Shown one piece after another: positions 7,352 to 14,830 of a stretch of DNA of 18,665 bases. The stretch spans positions 1 through 18,665 of the forward strand of contig CABSJL010000022.1 of NCBI GenBank assembly GCA_902478055.1, read 5' to 3'. The first letter of the stretch is position 1, and each line of letters begins with the position of its first letter. The notes under the pieces are model-generated. The model saw only the letters and a list, made by a program, of their open reading frames with translations. It did not search any database and was not told the origin of the DNA. Both the position numbers and the translations under genes were made by a program. Origin of the DNA: an uncultured Veillonella sp. Its GTDB lineage: Bacteria; Bacillota; Negativicutes; Veillonellales; Veillonellaceae.

Positions 7352-7404
7352 GTTATGTAAACGGTATATACTAAAACGGATATGTAGATACGATGGAGAA
7401 GGAT

Positions 7405-7893
7405 ATGGATATTTTAATACGAAAAGCGACAACCTCTGATTTAGATTTGGTGACATATATAGAAGCAACTTGTTTTCCGCCTGCAGAAGCGGCGCCTCGT
7501 GAGGCTTTTAAGGAACGATTAGATCATTATGCAGGTCAGTTTTTAATTGCCTTTGACGGCGATGCACCTATTGGTTTTATCGATGGTTTTGTAACGGATG
7601 ATGAAGTCTTGACGGATGAGATGTTCGCCGATGCTTCGCTGCATAATCCTAAGGGTGCGTGGCAAATGATTTTTGGTCTAAATACATTGCCAGAATATCG
7701 CAACCGTGGTGTAGGTGGTCAGTTAATAGAGGCATTTATCGATCTTGCGAGAGAGGAAAAACGTAAAGGCGTTATTCTAACCTGCAAGGAAGAAAAGATT
7801 CATTATTACGCCAAGTTTGGTTTTGTTAATGAAGGTGAATCTGTATCTGATCATGGCGGTGCTAAGTGGTATCAGATGCGTATTGTGTTCTAG
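7405..7893 (+). CDS. GNAT acetyltransferase, arylalkylamine N-acetyltransferase-like
   Basis: A 162-residue GNAT enzyme. The N-terminal EATCFPPAEAAPREAF, the middle DEMFADASLHNPKGAWQMIFGL, motif A LPEYRNRGVGGQLIEAF (about 93-109), and the tail LTCKEEKIHYYAKFGF followed by SDHGGAKWYQM together match the bacterial branch related to serotonin/arylalkylamine N-acetyltransferases. A primary amine acceptor is expected; the physiological one is unknown. The ATG at 7405 is preferred over 7393 because GGAG at 7395-7398 then acts as ribosome-binding site and the protein starts MDILIRKAT, a usual GNAT start. It has its own terminator, shared with the convergent importer operon. Confidence 0.87.
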   Translation: MDILIRKATTSDLDLVTYIEATCFPPAEAAPREAFKERLDHYAGQFLIAFDGDAPIGFIDGFVTDDEVLTDEMFADASLHNPKGAWQMIFGLNTLPEYRNRGVGGQLIEAFIDLAREEKRKGVILTCKEEKIHYYAKFGFVNEGESVSDHGGAKWYQMRIVF

Positions 7894-7913
7894 CCATATA
7901 ATTAAATACAAAA

Positions 7914-7960
7914 GAAGAAGCTGAAATCTTGCAGACTAGCATTGATTTCAGCTTCTTTTT
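7914..7960. terminator. Bidirectional terminator between GNAT gene and metal-importer operon
   Basis: GAAGCTGAAATC (7917-7928) pairs with GATTTCAGCTTC (7944-7955) and is followed by TTTTT to 7960. A/T pairs extend it by two bases. It lies between converging genes, and its left flank is A-rich, so it can also serve the leftward importer operon. Confidence 0.85.
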
Positions 7961-8002
7961 GTTGGGAAGATATGTATTTTGAAGGAGTCTGATTAAAATT
8001 AA

Positions 8003-9103
8003 TTAAATAATTTCTTTAACTTGCGCCACGCCTTTATCGGTCAGCATATAGTACCCATTCGTTACATACAACAAGCCTTGTTTCTTAAGGTGTGATGCGG
8101 CTTGGTGTGTATAGTCTGGTTTCCAGTTCAAGTGTTCGTGAATGGTGCCGATACCGTTTTCAATGGCTGCCACAGGTGTATTCATATGGGTATAGATGTG
8201 ACAGAGCATCATTGTTTCTCGATAGTGACGACGTAAGTGACGTTGGCGACGATAGGTGGCGATATAGCCTGTCTTTGGCGTGCAAATAACGGCAATTAAT
8301 AATGCGAAACCAATCGTTGTTGCGATAGCGCCTGCAATGGATACGTCTAGGGTGAAAGCGACTTCAGTACCGATAACAGCACAGATAATGCCGATGATGA
8401 TACTGCTAGTGAGCATGGCTTTCACAGAGTCTGTCCATAAATAAGCGATAACCGCAGGTCCGATCATGAGGCCGATAACGAGGATGGCGCCTACTGCTTG
8501 GAATGAAGCCACCACGGTAAGGGATACCATGGTCATGAGCACGTAATGGATGAGGGCAGGCATGAAGCCGAAGAGCCCTGCTAATAGAGGATCGAAGGTA
8601 GATAGCTGCAATTCCTTGTAGAAGAGCATAACTAATAGGAGGTTGATGACCGCTACACCCAGGGAAATCCATAGAGATACAGGACCTAAGTCGGTGGAGT
8701 TTACAATCCATCTGTCGAACGGGGCGAACGCGATTTCCCCTAGAAGTGCCGTATCTACGTCAAGGTGTGCGTTGCCGCTGTAGAGACTGACGAGGATGAT
8801 GGCAATGGAGAATAGAAGGGGGAAGATGATACCAATGGATGCGTCTTCGTTGACGAGGCCCGTGTTATGAATCATCTCTGTAAGCCACACCGTTCCTACG
8901 CCGACTACGGTTGCCCCTACTAAAAGCAAGGGAGAGTTTAAGTCTTCCGTTACAAAGAAAGCGAGCACGATGCCAAGGAATACGGTGTGCGTAATGGCGT
9001 CGGCCATCATGGACATGCGGCGCAGCACGAGGAATACACCAGGGATAGCGCACGCGATGGATACTGCAATGGCGATGAGTAAAATCTCTGTATGTACTGT
9101 CAT
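8003..9103 (-). CDS. Zinc/manganese ABC transporter permease with C-terminal winged-helix tail (TroD-like)
   Basis: Inner-membrane permease of the ABC-3 family, 366 residues. About eight hydrophobic segments fill residues 5-275, and the family signature region is VGAILVIGLMIGPAVIAYLW (204-223). Plain ABC-3 permeases are about 270-300 residues. Here residues 295-366 form a soluble tail (ETMMLCHIYTHMNTPVAAI, then HQAASHLKKQGLLYVTNG, then YYMLTDKGVAQV) with the outline of a winged helix-turn-helix like that of DtxR/MntR repressors. Such tails are known in some manganese permeases, for example Bacillus MntC and Treponema TroD. It starts with an ATGA overlap with the upstream permease and has its own AGGAGGTG. 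It is the last gene of the operon. Confidence 0.9.
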   Translation of the reverse strand: MTVHTEILLIAIAVSIACAIPGVFLVLRRMSMMADAITHTVFLGIVLAFFVTEDLNSPLLLVGATVVGVGTVWLTEMIHNTGLVNEDASIGIIFPLLFSIAIILVSLYSGNAHLDVDTALLGEIAFAPFDRWIVNSTDLGPVSLWISLGVAVINLLLVMLFYKELQLSTFDPLLAGLFGFMPALIHYVLMTMVSLTVVASFQAVGAILVIGLMIGPAVIAYLWTDSVKAMLTSSIIIGIICAVIGTEVAFTLDVSIAGAIATTIGFALLIAVICTPKTGYIATYRRQRHLRRHYRETMMLCHIYTHMNTPVAAIENGIGTIHEHLNWKPDYTHQAASHLKKQGLLYVTNGYYMLTDKGVAQVKEII

Positions 9104-10065
9104 GGGGCACCTCCTATGCGAGGCTGTCCACCCTCTGCTCTATATATCTTTTGTTGTAAATCGGCGGGACTTATTTTTGCAGTTTCTGATAGTAAAGCTT
9201 GTTTTGATTGTTTGTTTTTACGATATTGCCACAAGATGCCTCTATTAGGGGCAAATATGAGGCTCAACAGTACGATAACCGACAGAATGACGATGATCGC
9301 AGGACCTGTAGGCAGTTTTTGTACTGTTGTACTCCAAATGGTACCGCCAATAGCAGATACCATGCCGAAACATCCTGCTAGTATACACATGGTACCTAGC
9401 TTGTTCGTCCACTGACGGGCCCCTACGGCCGGTGCAATGAGTAGGGAACTAATCAAGATAGCACCTACTGATTGAATGCCGATGATGATGGTCATGATCA
9501 ATAGAGAACGATATAAAATGAGTGTAAAGGTGACGGGAATTTGCAATGTTTTAGCGTATTCTACGTCAAAGGAAATGAGCTTTAGCTCTTTCCAAAATAA
9601 GGCTGTTAAAACGATAATGATGAGCGCTGCCGCCGATGTAATGTACACGTCGCGGGCTAATATGGTGGCGGCCTGTCCAAATATAAATTTTGAAAGCCCC
9701 GCCTGACCTGCATTGTTTAGACTTTGAAGGTAGGTGAGTAGGACCATACCAAGACCAAAGAAAGCAGATAGTATAGTAGCTAGAGCGCCATCGAATTTGA
9801 TTTTACTGTTTTCCACGGTGATGGTAATGAGCCACGCCGCAGTGATAGAGGACAGGGCGGCACCTATAATGAGTACCTCAATGTCTTTTATACCGGTCAG
9901 CAAGAATGCGATGACTACACCAGGTAGTGCCGCGTGAGAGAGGCCGTCACCGATGAGGCTTTCCTTGCGCAGTACAGCGAAGGTGCCTGCAATACCACTG
10001 GCAAGGCCCAAGAGAGCTGTACCGAGCAATACCATCTGTGTCGTATAGGATTGGAGAATGGTCAT
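9100..10065 (-). CDS. Zinc/manganese ABC transporter permease (TroC-like)
   Basis: Integral membrane permease of the ABC-3 family, 321 residues. It has several hydrophobic helices, the cytoplasmic-loop ESLIGDGLSHAALPGV motif near residue 36, which contacts the ATPase, and SVGAILISSLLIAPAVGARQW at about 204-224, matching the equivalent motif of its downstream neighbour. A charged, probably cytoplasmic tail of some 45 residues follows the last helix. Both ends overlap neighbours by 4 bp (ATGA at 10062-10065 and at 9100-9103), which shows tight translational coupling; GGAGG lies 5 nt before its ATG. It should form a heterodimeric channel with the next permease. Confidence 0.92.
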   Translation of the reverse strand: MTILQSYTTQMVLLGTALLGLASGIAGTFAVLRKESLIGDGLSHAALPGVVIAFLLTGIKDIEVLIIGAALSSITAAWLITITVENSKIKFDGALATILSAFFGLGMVLLTYLQSLNNAGQAGLSKFIFGQAATILARDVYITSAAALIIIVLTALFWKELKLISFDVEYAKTLQIPVTFTLILYRSLLIMTIIIGIQSVGAILISSLLIAPAVGARQWTNKLGTMCILAGCFGMVSAIGGTIWSTTVQKLPTGPAIIVILSVIVLLSLIFAPNRGILWQYRKNKQSKQALLSETAKISPADLQQKIYRAEGGQPRIGGAP

Positions 10066-10793
10066 ACAATCCTCCCCTTGCCGTAGGTGCGTTCTATGGC
10101 TTCGTCAGTAAAGGTCTCTGCTACGGGACCATAGGCAACAGTTTGCTTGTTGACCATCGTTACCCAGTCGAAATATTGAGGTACCGTATTTAAATCGTGG
10201 TGTACGACGATGACCGTTTTGCCACGGGCTTTCATTTCTTGTAATAGGGAAATAATGGCATGTTCCGTCGTTTTATCGACGCCCTTGAAAGGCTCGTCCA
10301 TGAGGTAAATGTCTGCTTCTTGTACGAGGGCACGAGCTAAGAATACACGCTGTTGTTGTCCCCCTGAAAGTTGACGAATTTGCCTGTTTACATAGTCGCT
10401 CATACCCATTTTTTCAATCATGGAGAGGGCTAGCTCCTTATCCTTTTTACTTGGTCGTTTGAACCAACCTAGATGACCATAGCGGCCCATAAGTACAACG
10501 TCTAATACGGTAGTAGGAAAGTCCCAGTCTACGCTACCGCTTTGAGGTACATAGGCGATTTTCTTGTAATCCTTTTTGCCCATTGCAAGGTGGTGGTCGA
10601 TATAAAACTTAACACTACCTGAGATAACTGTTAATAGGCCTAACATGGCCTTTAATAATGTAGATTTACCGGCTCCATTAGGGCCGACGATGGCCGCTAA
10701 GGAACCGATGGGTACCTTCATATCTACGTCCCATAATACGGGTTTTGTCGTATAGGCTACGGTCATATCTTCAACTTCAACGGCCCATTCCAT
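10062..10793 (-). CDS. Zinc/manganese ABC transporter ATPase (TroB-like)
   Basis: ATP-binding subunit of 243 residues that drives metal import. Walker A is GPNGAGKST at 37-45, the Q-loop is VPQ at 82-84, the signature is LSGGQ at 142-146, Walker B is IYLMDEP ending at Asp166-Glu167-Pro168, and the H-loop is VHHD at 197-200. The VDWDFPTTVLDVVLMGRYGHLG stretch after the Q-loop is characteristic of Mn/Zn/Fe-chelate family importers. The start is set by GGAGG just upstream. It is separated from the binding-protein gene by a 108-bp gap with hairpins and overlaps the first permease by ATGA. Confidence 0.94.
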   Translation of the reverse strand: MEWAVEVEDMTVAYTTKPVLWDVDMKVPIGSLAAIVGPNGAGKSTLLKAMLGLLTVISGSVKFYIDHHLAMGKKDYKKIAYVPQSGSVDWDFPTTVLDVVLMGRYGHLGWFKRPSKKDKELALSMIEKMGMSDYVNRQIRQLSGGQQQRVFLARALVQEADIYLMDEPFKGVDKTTEHAIISLLQEMKARGKTVIVVHHDLNTVPQYFDWVTMVNKQTVAYGPVAETFTDEAIERTYGKGRIV

Positions 10794-10815
10794 AGAGACC
10801 TCCTTTTACTAATGA

Positions 10816-10877
10816 GTGCTAGTAGCAATGTATTACTAGTAGCACGTGTACTTACATAGGGACATACATTTTATGTC
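10816..10877 (-). promoter_or_regulatory. Two intercistronic hairpins between binding-protein and ATPase genes
   Basis: CTAGTA (10819-10824) pairs with TACTAG (10833-10838), flanked by a GTG/CAC extension (10816-10845). GACATA (10861-10866) pairs with TATGTC (10872-10877). Neither has a T-tract in the reading direction. They look like RNA processing or stabilising hairpins that would keep the binding-protein mRNA more abundant than the downstream cistrons. Confidence 0.45.
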
Positions 10878-10901
10878 GTCCTTGTTTTGAAACGTTATTT
10901 G

Positions 10902-11843
10902 TTATTTAAGTGCTTTAGCGATGGTATCGATGTTAGCTTTTACCATGCCAATATATGTGCCACCTTCAGTGCCTTCAGAACCGAGGGAGTCGGAGTATAA
11001 TTCACCACCGATGGCAACATTCCAGCCTTTAGCCTTAGCTGCTTCTTGAACGGCTTCAATTGTTTTGTGTGGTACAGAAGATTCTACGAAGATCGCTTTA
11101 ATTTTGTGATCTACGATAAATTGAACAAGTTCATTCACATCTTGTGTGCCAGCTTCTGTAGCAGTACTTACACCTTGCAAACCTTTTACTTCAAAGCCAT
11201 AAGCGCGAGCAAAGTATTGGAACGCATCGTGTGCTGTTACGAGTACGCGAGATTCTTTAGGAATCGATTCTGCTTGTGCTTTGATGTATGCATCTGTTTC
11301 ATCTAATTTAGTGAGGTATGCATCATAGCGTTTTTTGAAATCCTCTTTGTGAGCTGGATCTGCTTTAGCAAGACCTTCATAGACTGCTTTTGCTGCTAGT
11401 TTCCAGTTAGCTACATCGAACCAAATATGAGGATCTTTAGTTTTCACGCCATCTTCTTCATCAAAGTCGAGTAGAGTGGCTGAATCAATAGCGTCGGATA
11501 CGCGGATAGTAGCTTTATTTTGTTTTGTTAAATTGTCAAAAATGGAACCCATTTTACCTTCTAAGTGAATGCCGTTGTACACCACAACATCTGCTTTAGA
11601 CATAGTTGTTACATCGCCGGCGCTCGCTTGATAGAGGTGAGGGTCTACGCCAGGCCCCATGAGCCCTTGTACAGACACATGGTCACCGCCAATTTCTTTT
11701 ACTAAATCCGTTAACATTGTAGTAGTAGCTACAACATTTAATTTTTTCTGATTGTCTTGGGCTGCATCTTTTCCACAGCCTGCTAATGCGAATAACATAA
11801 GTGCTAATGATACGACGATTAGTAAGATTCGATTGAATTTCAT
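10902..11843 (-). CDS. Zinc/manganese-binding lipoprotein of the ABC importer (TroA-like)
   Basis: Cluster 9 (A-1) solute-binding protein, 313 residues, anchored outside the membrane and delivering divalent metal to the permeases. The signal peptide ends in the lipobox LAGC with Cys23. Candidate metal ligands by motif and spacing are His69 (VDPHLY), His139 (DPHIWF), His205 (TAHDAF) and Asp285 (LYSDSLG). Three His plus one Asp matches the TroA pattern, whereas PsaA/MntC-type manganese proteins have Glu at the third position. No ZnuA-type His-rich loop is present. Zinc or manganese therefore both remain possible. GGAGG lies just before the ATG. A small ORF and a terminator lie directly upstream, which suggests leader control. 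Confidence 0.93.
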   Translation of the reverse strand: MKFNRILLIVVSLALMLFALAGCGKDAAQDNQKKLNVVATTTMLTDLVKEIGGDHVSVQGLMGPGVDPHLYQASAGDVTTMSKADVVVYNGIHLEGKMGSIFDNLTKQNKATIRVSDAIDSATLLDFDEEDGVKTKDPHIWFDVANWKLAAKAVYEGLAKADPAHKEDFKKRYDAYLTKLDETDAYIKAQAESIPKESRVLVTAHDAFQYFARAYGFEVKGLQGVSTATEAGTQDVNELVQFIVDHKIKAIFVESSVPHKTIEAVQEAAKAKGWNVAIGGELYSDSLGSEGTEGGTYIGMVKANIDTIAKALK

Positions 11844-11915
11844 AATAAACCTCCTTTTTTAGTTAGTAAATTTAAAGTCTTTAGTTATTTTGTTAATTAC
11901 CCTTAATTTAAACGG

Positions 11916-11944
11916 AAAAATAGCCGCTACTAACGTAGCGGCTA
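11916..11944 (-). terminator. Intrinsic terminator between a small upstream ORF and the importer operon
   Basis: TAGCCGCTAC (11921-11930) and GTAGCGGCTA (11935-11944) form a perfect 10-bp GC-rich stem with a 4-nt loop. On the minus strand it is followed by TTTTT (complement of 11916-11920). It lies 73 nt before the binding-protein ATG, so it either ends a separate small transcript or attenuates the importer operon. Confidence 0.85.
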
Positions 11945-11982
11945 GTGGCAGTTATACGTTCTTCTACTAAGGTCACGATCGT

Positions 11983-12078
11983 TTAGTGGATGAGAGATTG
12001 TAGATGGTTTGGCCCAATGAGGGCAACAATACCAAGTACCATCATGACCTTCATTTGAATACGCTTTCTACGTCTCAT
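11983..12078 (-). CDS. 31-residue basic/hydrophobic small ORF upstream of the importer
   Basis: ATG at 12076-12078, 31 codons, stop at 11983-11985. The start has a perfect AGGAGG (complement of 12085-12090) at 6-nt spacing, as good as that of any gene in the window. The peptide starts MRRRKRIQMKVMMVLGIVAL: a strongly basic N-terminus followed by a short hydrophobic stretch (about residues 11-22), then a polar tail. It could be a small membrane protein or a leader peptide. A sigma-70-like promoter and an inverted repeat lie upstream and a terminator downstream. It is too short for standard gene callers. No similarity is claimed. Confidence 0.5.
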   Translation of the reverse strand: MRRRKRIQMKVMMVLGIVALIGPNHLQSLIH

Positions 12079-12107
12079 GATGAACCTCCTTTGTGTAATT
12101 TTTTTGT

Positions 12108-12124
12108 CATATCAACCTGATATG
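12108..12124. promoter_or_regulatory. Inverted repeat, candidate metalloregulator operator
   Basis: CATATCA and TGATATG form perfect 7-bp arms separated by ACC. The site lies about 20 nt downstream of the predicted start of the leftward transcript and just before the small ORF's ribosome-binding site. It suits a dimeric repressor such as a DtxR/MntR- or Fur-type protein, but it does not match a consensus I know well enough to name. It could instead form an RNA hairpin. Confidence 0.45.
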
Positions 12125-12150
12125 TGAGTCCGAACAGTTATCTTGGTACT

Positions 12151-12179
12151 AATATATCACAAATGAGAAATTTTATCAA
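12151..12179 (-). promoter_or_regulatory. Sigma-70-like promoter for small ORF and metal importer
   Basis: On the minus strand TTGATA (complement of 12174-12179) and TATATT (complement of 12151-12156) are separated by exactly 17 nt; each matches consensus at 5 of 6 positions. The predicted start is near 12144. No promoter of similar quality was found between the small ORF and the binding-protein gene. Confidence 0.6.
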
Positions 12180-12192
12180 TAAGAAAATGTTC

Positions 12193-12221
12193 TTTAAATA
12201 TTCATCTTTATTTAGTATGAT
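12193..12221 (+). promoter_or_regulatory. Candidate promoter for the TonB-like gene pair
   Basis: TTTAAA (12193-12198) and TATGAT (12216-12221) with a 17-nt spacer, about 38 bp before the first ATG. Consensus match is moderate, so this is tentative. Confidence 0.35.
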
Positions 12222-12258
12222 ATTATTCATAGACTTACAATAAATAAGGAGGCATATT

Positions 12259-12636
12259 ATGAATAAATTATTCCGATTCACTGCGGCAGCTTTACTTGTT
12301 GCATCCTTTGGCGTATTAGGTAACTATACAGCTGATGCGGCTAAGTTCTTAGAATCTCCGCGCGAAGTGGAAATTGTAAAACCTGAGTTGCCTGAGGTTC
12401 CTCAAACAGCTACGGTAGCGCCTAATATGCGCGTACGCTTCTTAATTGATAAAAAAGGGAATGTTAAAAACGTATTCGTAGAACGTTCCTCTGGCTATGC
12501 TCCAATTGATGAAGCAGTGAAAAAAGCCATTCTACAATGGAAATTTACACCTGCTATCGGCGTAGACCAAAAGGCTCATGAATCTATTATTGGGATGACA
12601 ATTACTCTACCTAAACAAGCTGTAACAGCTAAATAA
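12259..12636 (+). CDS. Small secreted TonB C-terminal-domain-like protein (125 aa)
   Basis: A 125-residue exported protein. Residues 1-28 are a signal peptide (MNKLFRFTAAALLVASFG, with a likely cut near TADAA). Residues 55-115 match the TonB C-terminal fold: VRFLIDKKGNVKNVFVERSSG, then PIDEAVKKAILQWKFTPA and a closing strand. In true TonB this domain sits at the end of an inner-membrane-anchored, proline-rich spacer and contacts outer-membrane receptors. Here there is only a short Pro/Glu linker (about 38-54), and the anchor may be cleaved away, so energy transduction with ExbBD is doubtful. It is probably a periplasmic protein, which fits a didermic Firmicute. The next gene, 10 bp downstream, is a paralogue. 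AAGGAGG precedes the ATG. Confidence 0.75.
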   Translation: MNKLFRFTAAALLVASFGVLGNYTADAAKFLESPREVEIVKPELPEVPQTATVAPNMRVRFLIDKKGNVKNVFVERSSGYAPIDEAVKKAILQWKFTPAIGVDQKAHESIIGMTITLPKQAVTAK

Positions 12637-12646
12637 GGAGAATGTG

Positions 12647-12994
12647 ATGAATAAAGTGTTGCGTTGTACTGTATTAAGCGCACTGTTTGCAACGAGTATG
12701 GTAGCCTCTGTGCTGGCGGCGCCATTTCAATTGCCTGTAGCAATATCTACACCACCTGTAGATCAAATTAATATTGCTGGTTATGGCGATTCGATCCATA
12801 GTGCAGATGTGCGTTTCACAATTAATGAAGATGGTTCTGTAGGGGACATAGAGGTTGTAAAATCTAGTGGGGTTAGCGCTCTTGATGAGGCTCTTGTTGA
12901 GAAAATCTCCACATGGCGTTTCAACCCGGCTACAGACTCCAATGGTAATCCTGTAGCATCTTCTAAAACTGAATATATTGATTTTAGAAACTAA
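12647..12994 (+). CDS. Second small secreted TonB C-terminal-domain-like protein (115 aa)
   Basis: 115 residues starting at the ATG at 12647, preceded by AAGGAG at 12635-12640; a GTG three bases earlier is possible but worse spaced. The signal peptide MNKVLRCTVLSALFATSM runs to a likely cut after VLAA. The mature part holds DVRFTINEDGSVGDIEVVKSSG followed by LDEALVEKISTWRFNPA, the same TonB-C pattern as the preceding gene, so the two are diverged tandem paralogues in one operon. There is no proline-rich spacer or separate membrane anchor. The function is unknown; a periplasmic protein-binding role is an inference from the fold. Confidence 0.75.
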   Translation: MNKVLRCTVLSALFATSMVASVLAAPFQLPVAISTPPVDQINIAGYGDSIHSADVRFTINEDGSVGDIEVVKSSGVSALDEALVEKISTWRFNPATDSNGNPVASSKTEYIDFRN

Positions 12995-12996
12995 TC

Positions 12997-13030
12997 AAAG
13001 GCGCTCATACTTAGTATGGGCGCTTTTTTT
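12997..13030 (+). terminator. Intrinsic terminator of the TonB-like pair
   Basis: AAAGGCGCTCATAC (12997-13010) pairs over 14 positions, two of them G-T, with 13014-13027. The loop is TTA and the T-run extends to 13030. It lies directly after the stop codon. Confidence 0.9.
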
Positions 13031-13169
13031 AGAATCTTTCAAATATATCTAAATATGTATCTATGGCAACTGAAAATTACTTTCAAAATGGATATAATAA
13101 AAGTATATTTAATATAGTAATAATATATTGTATATACTAATAGTCTTTGACCCCTGGAGGTATAAGCAT

Positions 13170-14807
13170 ATGAATCCATTACAGCAAAAGCTAGATATTA
13201 ATAACGAACGGTACAGAATTATTGTATCTATTAAAGAGGATTATTTAGATGGTAAATTGTCCTTGGAAGAGGGCAATCGTATTTTGAAAGAAAAATTAGG
13301 CACTTGCACGCCTGACGAGTTTGCTTATGCAGAGCAAAGTTTGAAAGGTGTCTATAAGGATGAAGAAATACTAGACAAGATGGATGATTTGTTGAATTTA
13401 TTTGACGGTGTATTAGTGCGTGCCGAAAATGAGTACCCAGAGAATCATCCATTGTGGGCTTATTTAGAAGAAATTAATGCAGTTGAAAAGGTAGCTCTTG
13501 AAGCGGATGAATTGTTAAAACAAGATAAGTTTATTAAAAATCCTTGGCTTGGCGTTTTTGATTCCTTAGCAGAATGGCGTATCCATCTATCTCGTAAGCA
13601 AAATCAATTATATCCAATGTTAGAAAATCATGGGTTTGATCGTCCAACGCGGATTATGTGGACCTTTGATGATGGCGTACGCGATGCTATTTCTGCATCT
13701 TATGCATTACTTCGGGAAGATAATTACGAAGAGTTCTTAGCATCCGTGCCGGAAACATTGGCAAAGTTACGTGATTTGAATTCTAAAGAGTTAGAAGTAC
13801 TATTGCCAACATCCTTTAAATTATTAGGCGATGAAGAGTTTGTGCGCATGAGCAAAAATGATCATGAAATTGGTTATGCTATCATCAATCCTCCTGGTTT
13901 GTATGTAGTGCCAGGCATCAACGATTCTGCAGCTCAATTAAATGGAAATACTGCTGGTCAAAATGGTGCTGTATCTAATGAGTTCCTAAATGATTTAGCT
14001 GGATTATTGTCTAAATATGTAGGTCCTATAGGTGGAGGGCAAGTTGGCAAGGATACGGTGCTCGACGTAGCCACAGGCAAATTAACATTAGAACAAATCA
14101 ATCTATTGTTCCGTCATCTTCCTGTAGATTTGTCCTATGTAGATGAAAACGAACTCGTTAAGTTCTACAGCGATACACCACATCGTATATTCCCTCGCAG
14201 TGCCAATGTTATCGGTCGTGAGGTGAAGAATTGTCACCCTGCTAAGTCCGTTCATGTTGTAGAAGAGATCGTAGAGAAATTCCGTTCTGGTGAGCAAAGC
14301 CAAGCTGAATTCTGGATCAATAAACCGGAATTGTTTATCTATGTTATCTATACAGCAGTACGGGATGAACATGGTAAATTCCGCGGTGTCTTAGAAATGA
14401 TGCAAGATTGTACTCATATCCGTGAGCTTGAAGGATCTCGTACATTGTTGACATGGGATAAGACTGATTTTGTAGGAAGTGAAGGAGATAGTACTGCTAA
14501 GAGTAATAATGATAAATCCTTAGCTCAAGAGGCTGCAGAAGAAGTAGATGAAGAACCACTTACTACCGATGCTGACGGTCGTTTCCATATCGATGCAAAG
14601 ACAACTCTCTCTAATTTAATCAAGCAAAGCCCTGAGGTTGTAGATTATTTGATTTCTTTAAATCCTAAATTTGAGAAATTGAAAACACCGATGGTAAAAG
14701 TAATGGCTAAGGTGGCAACTATTAAGATGATTGCCGAACGTGGTGATTTTAACGTAGATGATCTTGTTGGTAAAATTGATGTCTTCATTAATAAAGCTAA
14801 AAAATAA
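13170..14807 (+). CDS. DUF438 / PAS_10 / DUF1858 protein with degenerate hemerythrin-like region
   Basis: A cytosolic 545-residue multidomain protein of the DUF438 family, probably a sensor or redox-linked regulator; no enzymatic role is established. By eye: DUF438 at about 15-85; a hemerythrin-like helical region at about 88-240 (HPLWAYLEEINAVEK, HLSRKQNQLYPMLENHG, ELEVLLPTSFKLL, DHEIGYAI); a PAS_10 domain at about 305-430 (LPVDLSYVDENE, FPRSANVIGREVKNCHPAKSVHVVE, FRGVLEMMQDCTHIRELEG); an acidic linker at about 431-470; and a C-terminal DUF1858 domain at about 472-530. Several positions that carry hemerythrin His ligands in relatives appear changed (for example Trp in HPLW), so a di-iron site is doubtful. 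GGAGG at 13156-13160 selects the ATG at 13170 over an upstream in-frame start. Confidence 0.82.
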   Translation: MNPLQQKLDINNERYRIIVSIKEDYLDGKLSLEEGNRILKEKLGTCTPDEFAYAEQSLKGVYKDEEILDKMDDLLNLFDGVLVRAENEYPENHPLWAYLEEINAVEKVALEADELLKQDKFIKNPWLGVFDSLAEWRIHLSRKQNQLYPMLENHGFDRPTRIMWTFDDGVRDAISASYALLREDNYEEFLASVPETLAKLRDLNSKELEVLLPTSFKLLGDEEFVRMSKNDHEIGYAIINPPGLYVVPGINDSAAQLNGNTAGQNGAVSNEFLNDLAGLLSKYVGPIGGGQVGKDTVLDVATGKLTLEQINLLFRHLPVDLSYVDENELVKFYSDTPHRIFPRSANVIGREVKNCHPAKSVHVVEEIVEKFRSGEQSQAEFWINKPELFIYVIYTAVRDEHGKFRGVLEMMQDCTHIRELEGSRTLLTWDKTDFVGSEGDSTAKSNNDKSLAQEAAEEVDEEPLTTDADGRFHIDAKTTLSNLIKQSPEVVDYLISLNPKFEKLKTPMVKVMAKVATIKMIAERGDFNVDDLVGKIDVFINKAKK

Positions 14808-14830
14808 ATATTTGCTTTTTTAGAATAAAT

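Noticed and set aside
8406..9415. Overlapping ORFs antisense to or out of frame with the permease genes
   Set aside because: Low-plausibility His/Arg/Ser-rich or Met-rich translations inside genuine membrane-protein genes.
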